Below are positions 1-7,141 of a DNA stretch of 24,743 nucleotides, one piece after another (positions within the stretch are counted from its first letter, which is position 1; each line of letters opens with the position of its first letter). The notes under the pieces were generated by a model that had not been told where the DNA came from, made no database searches, and saw only the letters and a list, made by a program, of their open reading frames with translations. This stretch comes from Pirellulales bacterium (lineage in GTDB: Bacteria > Planctomycetota > Planctomycetia > Pirellulales > JAICIG01), in NCBI GenBank assembly GCA_025924495.1, contig JAICIG010000052.1, positions 1 to 24,743 of the forward strand. Direction: 5' to 3'. The translations under genes and the position numbers were made by a program.

Positions 1-74
1 CAGGGTCAAGTTGGGGTCGCGCGTCTGAATTGTAAGGTTTGAGCCGCGGTCTATTTGCATCTGGGCAAGTATTA

Positions 75-926
75 TTACCGGTTTTGGGCCGGGACCGACT
101 CAATCCCGAACTCATCCTCGTAGGCCGCCCCGATGATCAAAAAGTACAACGGCAAGGTAAACAGCAGGCCGACATAACAGACGTACATGCCCATCATGCC
201 GATCAGCATGGCGAGAAAGCTCAACAGCAGGCGTTCCCAGAATCGAATGCGCGTGACCCGCCAGCTTTCGTGCAGGGCTGCCGAAAAGCTGTAACCGCGA
301 TCAGCAATCAACGGCATGACAAACATCGTGCGAGCATTGATCCACAGCGTCCAGGCCATCATGGCAAAGATAAACATGAACTCCAGTCCGAAAATGCCCA
401 GCATCAACAACGTGCCTCGCTCATCGGGCGACATCTGCTGGGCGCTATTGGAGGCCGCAAACAGCGCGACCGCCGGCACAACGATCAGTGCCAACAGAAT
501 AAACGGGGCCATTTGCAACAGCATCAAGGCGAGGCCGGCCCACATCGCCGAACCCACGACCTCCCAGCCTCGGCTCAATGCCGAGTTGTCGACGGGCCAG
601 CCGCGCAAGTTGCGGAACGCGCACATATACAGGCCGCAGGCGAGCGGACCTTGCGCCAATAAGAATGGCAAGACGCAGGCGGCATAACACAGGATCGCGA
701 TCAGGCCGCACAGCAAAATCGGCACGAGCCAAGCCGACCATTGGCTGAGATAGCAGTTAAAGGCACGATTCAACTGCGTCCCGAAACCGGCTGACATGCC
801 GCTCGGCGCCGCGGGGATAGCAAACGGGCTGCCCGAGCGGATCTCGCCAATCCCGTCATTCGGTCGGGGCGGCGCCGGCGGTTGGAATGGATTCGGGTTG
901 TCGGCGGGCGCAGGCGAGTCGTTCAT
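75..926 (-). CDS. Multi-pass integral membrane protein, function unknown
   Basis: The protein is 283 aa with ATG at 924-926 and stop TAA at 75-77. An AAAGG about 10 nt upstream of the ATG serves as ribosome binding site. The first ~45 residues are Pro/Asn-rich and cytosolic in character (NPNPFQPPAPPRPNDG). Long hydrophobic segments follow at roughly residues 62-95, 125-155, 170-195 and 230-265, suggesting five to six TM helices. The segment ending LHESWRVTRIRFWERLL recalls DUF975/GlpM-like membrane proteins, where a short amphipathic stretch sits between TM helices. That resemblance is by eye and weak. No catalytic motif is visible, so no reaction is proposed. The gene is divergent from the small CxxC protein at 1157, and the 230-bp gap between them must hold both promoters. 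Confidence is high that it is a gene and low on its role. Confidence 0.85.
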   Translation of the reverse strand: MNDSPAPADNPNPFQPPAPPRPNDGIGEIRSGSPFAIPAAPSGMSAGFGTQLNRAFNCYLSQWSAWLVPILLCGLIAILCYAACVLPFLLAQGPLACGLYMCAFRNLRGWPVDNSALSRGWEVVGSAMWAGLALMLLQMAPFILLALIVVPAVALFAASNSAQQMSPDERGTLLMLGIFGLEFMFIFAMMAWTLWINARTMFVMPLIADRGYSFSAALHESWRVTRIRFWERLLLSFLAMLIGMMGMYVCYVGLLFTLPLYFLIIGAAYEDEFGIESVPAQNR

Positions 927-1014
927 CGAAGGCGCCTTTCAGCCTGGTAAGGCCGCAAAGTCAGCCCGCTTTTGCGGTCGCATGGCAGGCGTGCAGTCGG
1001 TACAGTCATTTCGC

Positions 1015-1043
1015 TTGGCAAGGCAGGGTCTTGATCGTATGAT
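1015..1043 (+). promoter_or_regulatory. Sigma70-type promoter for the small CxxC protein gene
   Basis: The -35 element is TTGGCA (1015-1020) and the -10 element is TATGAT (1038-1043), each matching 5 of 6 consensus bases with an ideal 17-nt spacer. Transcription would begin near 1050, leaving a leader of about 105 nt before the ATG at 1157. This is the best consensus promoter seen in the window. The call rests on sequence match and position only. Confidence 0.55.
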
Positions 1044-1156
1044 CCCACCGTTTTCGCCGATGAAACTCCGGGGCGTCCACTCGGATTGCCGCCACTCTAT
1101 CTTGCGGCAAGCGGCTGGCATTGTAAATCCGGCAGTCTAGCGAAGCTGTGCACCGT

Positions 1157-1393
1157 ATGGCTGGCGAGAATCTCGACTTGTCGAGCGACGCATCCCCGGC
1201 GCCGGATCCATCGCCCGGCCGGTCGGGCCGGAAGTTCGTCGGCATTCACTTTGCCTGCTGCGACGTCTATAGCCGAATTTACCTGTCTTCTGACCGCGCC
1301 GCCTACCAGGGCAATTGCCCTCGCTGCGCCCGCAAGGTCTTGATTCGCGTCGGCCCCGGCGGAACCGACTCGCGCTTCTTCACGGCGTACTGA
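1157..1393 (+). CDS. Small putative zinc-ribbon protein (planctomycete-type)
   Basis: The protein is 78 aa from ATG 1157; an in-frame GTG at 1148 would add three residues (81 aa). After a ~25-residue polar, Pro/Ser-rich tail comes a compact domain with Cys34-Cys35, then a CPRC knuckle (Cys54, Cys57). It ends in RVGPGGTDSRFFTAY. The CC...CxxC spacing fits a single zinc site, probably a zinc ribbon. I recall small planctomycete hypothetical proteins with the same GPGGT..RFF-type ending, but no function is known to me. There is no signal peptide or TM segment, so it should be cytosolic. It lies about 105 nt downstream of a strong promoter and probably forms its own transcript. A 167-residue open frame on the opposite strand (1097-1600) covers it, but has no recognisable domain and is taken as a shadow. 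Confidence 0.75.
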   Translation: MAGENLDLSSDASPAPDPSPGRSGRKFVGIHFACCDVYSRIYLSSDRAAYQGNCPRCARKVLIRVGPGGTDSRFFTAY

Positions 1394-1502
1394 TCGGAAA
1401 GTCCGACGCCAAGCCGAGAATGAGCCATTCCTGGCCCATCGGAACCTCACTCGCCGTGCTAGCATCGCTGCTCGAGTCGATCCGAGCGGTAGAATAGATT
1501 CA

Positions 1503-1539
1503 CCCAGCTTGTCAGCCATCGCAAGTTGAGAAAGCTGGG
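1503..1539. repeat. 8-bp perfect inverted repeat between two + strand genes
   Basis: CCCAGCTT (1503-1510) and AAGCTGGG (1532-1539) are perfect inverted copies separated by 21 nt. They lie in the 215-bp gap between the small CxxC gene and the 163-aa gene. No U-tract follows, so it is not a typical intrinsic terminator. It could be a stem in the leader of the downstream gene or an operator. Nothing else recognisable was seen in this gap. Confidence 0.3.
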
Positions 1540-1608
1540 ATAGTTTCAATCCGCTATTTCGGGTACGTTGCCGGCCCGAGTTTTGCCGAGCATCGACCAA
1601 CGTTTGCC

Positions 1609-2100
1609 ATGGATTACGAAGTACAACGCTGCACGCGCCATTGTGCGGTCAGCGGCCGCGAATTCAGCGAAGGGGAAGAGTTCTATTCGGTGCTGGTAGC
1701 CGAGGGGAGCGAGGTGCGGCGCCACGACTATGCGCTGGATGCCTGGCCAGGTCCGCCCGAAAAGGCGCTCGGTTTTTGGAAATCGCGAATGCCCGTGCGA
1801 GACGCCGGCGCGGCCAAACCGAAGCTAGCGCCCGGCGAAGTGATGCTGCAATTGTTCACCGAGTTGGAAGCAGCGGCCGAGAAACGCGACATGCGCTATG
1901 TCTTGACGCTGTTGATGATTCGCCGCCGGGTGCTGCGGCTGGAAGAGACGCAACGCGACGAAGCCGGCCAAGAGGTGCTAGTGTTGTACTCGCCGCGCGA
2001 TGAGAACATTTATCAGGTCCCTATCGTAATGCCTGGCGAAGCTCGCACGAAAGAGATTCAAGAAGAGCTGGCAAAGCTGCTGTTTGCAAGTGCATCGTAA
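1609..2100 (+). CDS. Conserved-looking soluble protein with N-terminal CxxxC, function unknown
   Basis: The protein is 163 aa with ATG at 1609 and stop TAA at 2098-2100. I do not recognise a named domain. The N-terminal ~60 residues carry a Cys pair (Cys8 and Cys12 in RCTRHCAVSGREF), then GEEFYSVL and a Trp-containing segment (ALDAWPGPPEKALGFWKSR). This is the pattern of a small zinc- or redox-sensitive beta domain. The rest is mainly helical (LFTELEAAAEKRDMRYVLTL) and ends in a strand region (VLVLYSPRDENIYQVPIV) and a C-terminal helix. There is no signal peptide or TM, so it should be cytosolic. The next gene starts 28 nt (GTG) or 85 nt (ATG) downstream on the same strand, so co-transcription with the LolA-like protein is likely. 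Related proteins probably occur next to lipoprotein-type genes in other planctomycetes; that is inference. Confidence 0.8.
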   Translation: MDYEVQRCTRHCAVSGREFSEGEEFYSVLVAEGSEVRRHDYALDAWPGPPEKALGFWKSRMPVRDAGAAKPKLAPGEVMLQLFTELEAAAEKRDMRYVLTLLMIRRRVLRLEETQRDEAGQEVLVLYSPRDENIYQVPIVMPGEARTKEIQEELAKLLFASAS

Positions 2101-2185
2101 GAGTGCATCGTGAAGTACGGTAAGGCGCGTGATCGCAGCGTTTGAAGAGCAGACGCTTGCTGGCAGGCAAGACGCAGCACGAAGC

Positions 2186-3130
2186 ATGATTTTCGGAGTA
2201 CCGATCGTGGCTCGACAGTCGCAATTCTGGCTGCTGTTGTTGGCGATGCTGGTTTCGGCCAGCGGCGCCAGTTGCCCGCAGTTTTTATACACGAACAGCG
2301 CCGTCGGACCGCGCGTGCTGCCTTCCGCGCCGACGATGACCGATGTGATGCAGGCGGTGAACAATAACACCTCCCGCGTGCAATCGCTGTACACGGAAGA
2401 TGCGAATATCAGCGTGCCGTTCATGCCGCCTTTGCGAGCGCGACTGGCGGTCGAGCGGCCGCGCCGGTTGCATCTGTGGGGCGATACGCGGATCACCGGT
2501 CAGGAAGTCGACCTGGGCAGCAACGACGACATCTTTTGGTTCTGGGCCAAGCGCAATCCGATGCCGGCCGTGTTCTATTGTCGACACGACCAGTTCGCGA
2601 CGAGCGCCGCGCGCAGCGTGTTGCCGGTTGAGCCGGAGTGGTTGATCGAGGCGATGGGGCTGGCGACGTTCGATCCGAATGTGCAGCATCGCGGACCGAC
2701 TCCGGTCGGCGGGCGTTTGCGGATCGAGACGCCGCTGCAAACGGCGCACGGGCCGATGACCAAAGTCACTTTTGTCGACGAGTCGCAAGGCTGGGTCGTG
2801 GCGCAGCACCTCTACGACGCGCAAGGCAAACTGACCGCTAGTGCGATGTCGAGCCAGTTTTGGCGCGACCCGGTGACCGGCGTCGTGTTGCCGACGCGCG
2901 TTGAATTGCAAACGCCCGCCACGGAAATGATGTCGCAATTCTCCTTGCGGCTCGACCTGCGCAATCTGCAGGTCAACAAGCTGGTCTCCAATCCGCAACT
3001 GTGGACGATGCCCACGTTCCCCGGCTATTCGCCGGTGAACCTGGCCGACCCGAACTTGCGCTTCACGCCGCCCGGCGCCGGCGTTCCGGCCGGCGCGGCC
3101 CGTCCGCCGCAGCCGCAAGTGCGCTATTAG
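2186..3130 (+). CDS. Exported LolA-like / outer-membrane-lipoprotein-carrier-like protein
   Basis: The protein is 314 aa from ATG 2186, chosen because it places a signal sequence at the N-terminus (basic head, then FWLLLLAMLVSASGASC). A GTG at 2129 would add 19 residues. Cys30 may be a lipidated Cys, but the box before it (GAS-C) is a poor lipobox because a Leu is missing at -3. The mature part begins with a helix (VMQAVNNNTSRVQSLYTED). It continues as long antiparallel strands with motifs such as LRARLAVERPRRLHL and DIFWFWAKRNPMPAVFY, the pattern of LolA/LolB-fold periplasmic lipoprotein-binding domains. The last ~25 residues are Pro/Gly/Ala-rich and probably disordered. It probably acts in the periplasm or on the outer membrane, handling a lipid or lipoprotein. 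The fold is inferred from pattern; there is no catalytic motif. Confidence 0.78.
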   Translation: MIFGVPIVARQSQFWLLLLAMLVSASGASCPQFLYTNSAVGPRVLPSAPTMTDVMQAVNNNTSRVQSLYTEDANISVPFMPPLRARLAVERPRRLHLWGDTRITGQEVDLGSNDDIFWFWAKRNPMPAVFYCRHDQFATSAARSVLPVEPEWLIEAMGLATFDPNVQHRGPTPVGGRLRIETPLQTAHGPMTKVTFVDESQGWVVAQHLYDAQGKLTASAMSSQFWRDPVTGVVLPTRVELQTPATEMMSQFSLRLDLRNLQVNKLVSNPQLWTMPTFPGYSPVNLADPNLRFTPPGAGVPAGAARPPQPQVRY

Positions 3131-3381
3131 TCCGGAAGGACGAGGCGGCAAGGCCCGCTGATCTCCGCTAATACTCGCTGAATTGAAGGAAATTCAGGAG
3201 ATTCGTGGATCGGTTCGCTAGCCCTAAATCCGGATTGGGCGGCCGTGTCGGCCATCGGCATGCTTTTGGCAGGGCAGTTTGCCCATTAGCGGTTGTGTTG
3301 CAGGCTGTTTTTGCTACCAATTACGGATATTGAACGCTGTGTCAAGCGTCGCCCTTCGAGCCTCAGACCCGGATTCTTCCG
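3131..3381. other. Intergenic region with two short perfect hairpins
   Basis: This 251-bp gap follows the LolA-like gene and precedes the phosphoglycerate mutase gene. It holds two perfect 5-bp stem-loops: GGCCG-TGT-CGGCC (3241-3253) and GGGCA-GTT-TGCCC (3272-3284). Neither is followed by a T-tract, so they are not called as intrinsic terminators. No -35/-10 pair with correct spacing was found by eye for the downstream gene, although its promoter should lie here. Confidence 0.3.
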
Positions 3382-4581
3382 ATGCACGAATTAACCCGCG
3401 AATTGTTCGTCAAAAATAACTCCAAGATCGTGATGCTCGTCGCCGACGGGCTCGGAGGTTTGCCGCTCGAACCGGGCGGGCTGACCGAACTGGAGAGCGC
3501 TCGGACGCCGAATCTCGACGCGCTGGCGCAGCGCGGCGTGCAAGGCGGCAGCATTCCGGTGCTGCCGGGCATCACGCCGGGGAGCGGCCCGGGGCATCTC
3601 GGGCTGTTCGGCTACGACCCGCTTAAGTATCAGATCGGCCGAGGAGCGCTTGAGGCCACCGGCATCGGCTTCGAACTAGGGCCGAACGACGTGGCCTGCC
3701 GCGGCAACTACTGCACGCTCGACGCTCAAGGCAACATCAGCGATCGCCGCGCTGGGCGGATTGCCAGTGAGGAGAGCGCTCCGCTTGCAGCTGTACTGAG
3801 AAACGTAAAGATTCCAGGCGTGGAGGCGTTCGTCGAGCCCGTCAAAGAACATCGCTTCGTGGTCGTCTTTCGGGGCCAAGGATTGGGCGGCCACGTGCAC
3901 GACACCGATCCTCAAGCTACCGGCGTACCCCCGCTCGAGCCCAAAGCCGCCGATCGCGACAGCCAGAAAACGGCCGATGCGGCGCGCGAGTTTGTCAACC
4001 AGGCCCGCAAGTTGCTAGCCGATCAACCCAAGGCGAACGGCCTGACCTTGCGCGGCTTTTCGCCGCGCCCTGCCCTGCCCAGCTACGAGGAAGTCTATGG
4101 GCTGCGAGCGGCGGCGATTGCCGTATATCCGATGTACAAAGGGCTGGCGCGGCTGGTGGGAATGGAATTGGTCGGCAAGGCGCAAACGCTGAGCGAGCAG
4201 ATCGACGTGCTCGCCGAAAAGTGGAACGACTACGACTTCTTCTTCATCCACTTCAAGTACAGCGACAGCACTGGCGAAGACGGCAACTTCCAGGCCAAGG
4301 TGGCGCGCATCGAAGAACTCGACCGTTGCATCCCGCGGGTTACGGCGCTGAAGCCGACCGTTTTGATCGTGACCGGCGACCACAGCACGCCCAGCTTCTT
4401 GAAGAGCCATAGCTGGCACCCCGTGCCGACTCTGCTCGTTTCGGATTGTTGTCGCTTTGACGGCAGCAAGGCCTTCAGCGAGCGAGACAGCGTGCGCGGA
4501 GGGTTAGGCCAGTTCGAGGCGAAGCACTTGATGACGCTCGCCTTAGCCAACGCGGGCCGCTTAGGCAAATTCGGCGCGTAG
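3382..4581 (+). CDS. apgM: 2,3-bisphosphoglycerate-independent phosphoglycerate mutase, archaeal type
   Basis: The enzyme (399 aa, ATG 3382) interconverts 3-phosphoglycerate and 2-phosphoglycerate in glycolysis/gluconeogenesis, in the cytosol, and belongs to the alkaline-phosphatase superfamily. Seen directly: the metal-binding start VADGLGG (Asp22), TPNLDAL (43-49), the nucleophile region ITPGSGPGHLGLFGYDP with Ser68 as the probable phospho-acceptor, the RGALEATGIGFEL segment, and the C-terminal metal ligands TGDHSTPS (Asp333, His334) and SHSWHPVP (His343, His346). Its length of about 400 aa is normal for ApgM and much shorter than the ~510 aa of GpmI. This family occurs in archaea and in scattered bacteria. 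It stands alone on its strand, converging on the gene at 4608 with only 26 bp between stops and no clear terminator. A role in phosphonopyruvate or homoserine metabolism, as in some relatives, is less likely because the ApgM motifs are intact. Confidence 0.95.
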   Translation: MHELTRELFVKNNSKIVMLVADGLGGLPLEPGGLTELESARTPNLDALAQRGVQGGSIPVLPGITPGSGPGHLGLFGYDPLKYQIGRGALEATGIGFELGPNDVACRGNYCTLDAQGNISDRRAGRIASEESAPLAAVLRNVKIPGVEAFVEPVKEHRFVVVFRGQGLGGHVHDTDPQATGVPPLEPKAADRDSQKTADAAREFVNQARKLLADQPKANGLTLRGFSPRPALPSYEEVYGLRAAAIAVYPMYKGLARLVGMELVGKAQTLSEQIDVLAEKWNDYDFFFIHFKYSDSTGEDGNFQAKVARIEELDRCIPRVTALKPTVLIVTGDHSTPSFLKSHSWHPVPTLLVSDCCRFDGSKAFSERDSVRGGLGQFEAKHLMTLALANAGRLGKFGA

Positions 4582-4607
4582 AGCTACCGTCAAACTCGCC
4601 GCGGAAT

Positions 4608-5486
4608 CTAAGGCGCAAACCAGTAATTCGTGGAAAAGCGAAAACGGTTCGCGCCATCATCGGAGTCGAAGACTTCGACATAGGTGCCCCCCGTGCCAGC
4701 GCCCCAGACGATGATCCAGGGACCGTCGAGCACAAGCTGCGCGGCATGAACCCAGCGGCGGCCGGAAAGGTCGTCGAGATTATCGGCGCCGAGCGACCAA
4801 CTCTCCGTTTGCCAGGCCGGCAAGCCCGGCTGCGATTGAACGCTGATCAACGGAAAGAGCTTGCCGACGTCATCGTAGCTGGCCACGAACGCGCGCTCGG
4901 CGCCGATTACCGCCGTCGTATGCCTGGCCAGCGTCGGCGCGGCGACCAGGCGAAATACCTCGCTGGGAATCAGTACATGTCCATCGCCGATGGAAACCCT
5001 GACTTCCACTTCGCCGATGTCCAAGTGCGCCTGCGGCAACTCGTCGGGCGTGACCGAAGGGTTGAGTTCCGGCAGATGTTTGGCCCACCATGCCGGCGGA
5101 TTGAGCCGGGTGCGGTGCTTGAAGAATTGGAGAAACCGGTCGGCATGTGCCCGATCGAGGTCATTTGCTGGCGGGATGCGCACGTTGTGCAGCGCGAACG
5201 CCGCCGTCAATGCGATGCCCTCATCGAGGTCGCGTTCCAGCCGTTCGAGACTGGAGCGCTTTAGACCTTGCGCCAGGGCTCGATACGCGGCGCCGCGGTC
5301 GCGCGAATGCTGGGCGCGAAGCACGTTTTCTCGCAGAGCTATTCGCAATTGCTCTTCTTGCCAGCGCGATACGGCGTTCCAACCAAGCACTGCGGCCAGT
5401 GTAGCGCCGACCGCTCCGGAGAGAAATAACGTCTGGCGTCGGGAAGGCAACAGCGAGCGGATGCGGATCACCGACGACAACCTCAA
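4608..5486 (-). CDS. Single-TM protein with large extracytoplasmic domain, function unknown
   Basis: The protein is 292 aa if read from TTG at 5484-5486; a GTG five codons on is an alternative, and the start is uncertain. The N-terminus is basic and then hydrophobic (LFLSGAVGATLAAVLGWNAV, residues 20-39), giving one signal-anchor helix. A helical stretch rich in Arg/Glu/Leu (about 40-95) follows. After it comes a mixed alpha/beta region with IGEVEVRVSIGDGHVLIP and a C-terminal strand-rich part ending NRFRFSTNYWFAP. No family is recognised and no catalytic motif is visible. It follows the GYF_2 gene at 5563 by 76 nt on the same strand, with a 7-bp stem-loop in between, so the two probably share a transcript. 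Its domain would face the periplasm if the anchor follows the positive-inside rule. Confidence 0.75.
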   Translation of the reverse strand: MRLSSVIRIRSLLPSRRQTLFLSGAVGATLAAVLGWNAVSRWQEEQLRIALRENVLRAQHSRDRGAAYRALAQGLKRSSLERLERDLDEGIALTAAFALHNVRIPPANDLDRAHADRFLQFFKHRTRLNPPAWWAKHLPELNPSVTPDELPQAHLDIGEVEVRVSIGDGHVLIPSEVFRLVAAPTLARHTTAVIGAERAFVASYDDVGKLFPLISVQSQPGLPAWQTESWSLGADNLDDLSGRRWVHAAQLVLDGPWIIVWGAGTGGTYVEVFDSDDGANRFRFSTNYWFAP

Positions 5487-5520
5487 AGTGCTCGAGCCGT
5501 TCTCCGCAGAATCAGGTTAC

Positions 5521-5541
5521 CGGCGCCCTTGATCGGCGCCG
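5521..5541 (-). repeat. Intercistronic stem-loop (7-bp stem, 7-nt loop)
   Basis: CGGCGCC (5521-5527) and GGCGCCG (5535-5541) flank CTTGATC. It lies between the GYF_2 gene and the downstream single-TM gene on the - strand, about 35 nt before the TTG start. No U-run follows, so attenuation or mRNA stabilisation is more plausible than full termination. Confidence 0.35.
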
Positions 5542-5562
5542 CGTGGCGGAGCGAGGGCTTCG

Positions 5563-6789
5563 TTATTGCCCCAATTCGCGCTTGGCCTGTCCGATCAACA
5601 CGACGAATTGCTTTTCCGTCTCTCCGTACTTGCCCTCCGCTGCTGAGCCGCGACTGATGCTGGCGCTAGAGAGCAATTCCGCCAGCCGCGAGCCCGCCTC
5701 GCTGAGCGTACCGCCGACCGATCCGGGCCGTGCATCGAGCAATTCTTTTCGCAGTGAAGCGACGCGGGGCATCAGTTGAACGCTGATATCGGTCGATCTT
5801 TTCTTTTTGGGCGCATCGCGAAACTGGTGCAACTCGTCGAAGATTTGCTGGAACCCGCTGGCGATCCGAACGTACTCGCTCGGATCGCGGCGATCTAAAT
5901 TCCACAACCAACGCGCGGCGCCGCCAAGCACGGCTAACAGGAGAACGACACCAAGCGCCTGCCAGACGCGCGGCGAGATGTGCAATTCCAGGGGCGGCCG
6001 CGGCGCCTTGGGCGGCTTGCTGCTGGGCTTTTGCGACGGCTCCTTCACAGGAACTGCCGGTTGGTCGTCGACCGGCCTGGCAACCGATAGGGTCGTATCG
6101 GGCGCCTGATCTATTGCCTCCGCAGATTCCGCGCACACAGCCCCGTCGCTGGTCGACGCGGAACTCGCATCCGACGCCGCCATTGAAATCGCCTGCGGAG
6201 ATTCTGATTCGCCGCCAGCGGGCGTCTGAGCCTCTTCCACGGCCTGCTCGCCGATGCCGGCTGGAACGCTTAATGTAAATTCCGCATCATCCTGGGACTG
6301 GTCTGCGTCGCTGTCCGCGCGTGCAATTTCCTCTCTGGAAACAAGAGGCGCGCTCGTCGCAAAATCAGCGTGACCCAGGGCTGGTTGCGCTTCGCCTTGC
6401 GCGACTGCAGGTCGCTCGCCCGGAACCAGAGGAACGGTCGAGGTAAAGCCAGCATCGTCCTGGGACTGATCGGCCTCAAGGTCCGCGATCGTGGCTTGCT
6501 TCGCGGAAACAAAAGGGACCGTTAAGTCGAAATCGGCGTCGTCTGGCTTGGCGGTGACGAAGGCTGCGGAGACTTCGAAGTCGGTGTCGTTCTTCGGGCC
6601 GGAATCATTCCCGCAGTGCGCCGACAGCAATGCCTCCACATCGCGGGCCTCAATCCATTGACCTTTCGCGCCTTGTCGCACCTTGGTGGTCGGACCAAGG
6701 TCTCCCCTCGCCGCGCGAGTTCTCAGATCATTCCATGACATCGGGCCCAGTTCCATGCCGAATGCCAGGCAATACCATTCTGGCCCCAT
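5563..6789 (-). CDS. GYF_2-domain membrane protein with 28-residue tandem repeats
   Basis: The protein is 408 aa from ATG 6787-6789; an upstream ATG at 6855 would add 22 residues. The shorter start is preferred because the GYF_2 domain then begins at residue 4 (EWYCLAFGMELGPMSWNDL) and because the candidate -10 at 6871-6876 would leave under 10 nt of leader for the longer form. GYF_2 occupies residues 4-56. Residues 84-195 carry four 28-residue repeats centred on Phe87, Phe115, Phe143 and Phe171 in a D-A-x-F-x-x-(S/T)-x-P context. A related copy sits at Phe71. A Pro/Lys-rich linker (248-268) leads to one TM helix (about 276-296), then a helical ~110-residue domain. GYF_2 domains are thought to bind peptides and are frequent in planctomycete membrane proteins. 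The N-terminal part is probably cytosolic. Exact role unknown. Confidence 0.85.
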   Translation of the reverse strand: MGPEWYCLAFGMELGPMSWNDLRTRAARGDLGPTTKVRQGAKGQWIEARDVEALLSAHCGNDSGPKNDTDFEVSAAFVTAKPDDADFDLTVPFVSAKQATIADLEADQSQDDAGFTSTVPLVPGERPAVAQGEAQPALGHADFATSAPLVSREEIARADSDADQSQDDAEFTLSVPAGIGEQAVEEAQTPAGGESESPQAISMAASDASSASTSDGAVCAESAEAIDQAPDTTLSVARPVDDQPAVPVKEPSQKPSSKPPKAPRPPLELHISPRVWQALGVVLLLAVLGGAARWLWNLDRRDPSEYVRIASGFQQIFDELHQFRDAPKKKRSTDISVQLMPRVASLRKELLDARPGSVGGTLSEAGSRLAELLSSASISRGSAAEGKYGETEKQFVVLIGQAKRELGQ

Positions 6790-6855
6790 AGGCGCGCCTG
6801 CTATGCTCGGAGGCAGGCGGTGGTGTTCGTTCGCCGTCGTGAACCGCCCTGTCAT

Positions 6856-7141
6856 GACCGGCCGCTGCAGATTCTAACCCGCGGTCGCGCCGGATACAAA
6901 CACGCACAATCACCTCGGCGGGACGACCCGGGCCAGGTCGCTTGGATGGCACCGAGAAAGAGGTCCACAGCGCGCCGACGGCTTGACGACGGGGGAGACT
7001 GACGGGAACGTCGGGGACGGCGCCTCGCGGCGGCCAGGCCGAGCGACGTGCTTGCAGCGACTCCGGCAATCGAGAGACCGGGCTGACGTCCGGCTTGCCC
7101 AGCCGCACCAGCCCGGGAAGCGCCCTGGGGCGAAATTCGCG
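6856..7141. other. Intergenic region without a supported gene
   Basis: The gap is 286 bp, or 352 bp if the GYF_2 gene starts at 6789. It lies downstream of the N-acetyltransferase gene and upstream of the GYF_2 gene, both on the - strand. Open frames crossing it (for example 6728-7108 and 6910-7194 on the - strand) are Arg/Pro-rich, match nothing recognisable and overlap real genes. Apart from the candidate promoter at 6871-6899, I see no terminator, RNA or repeat. Confidence 0.5.
6871..6899 (-). promoter_or_regulatory. Candidate promoter of the GYF_2 gene
   Basis: On the - strand there is TAGAAT (6871-6876, 5/6 match to the -10 consensus) with TTGTAT (6894-6899, 3/6 match to -35) and a 17-nt spacer. 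Transcription would start near 6864. This leaves about 75 nt of leader to ATG 6789 but under 10 nt to ATG 6855. Confidence 0.35.

Noticed and set aside
1097..1600. 167-residue open frame on the - strand over the small CxxC gene
   Set aside because: Composition is Arg/Ala-rich with no domain or signal. It covers the + strand gene that has motifs and a promoter, so it is a high-GC shadow.
3241..3284. Intrinsic terminator after the LolA-like gene
   Set aside because: Two perfect short hairpins are present, but no T-tract follows either.
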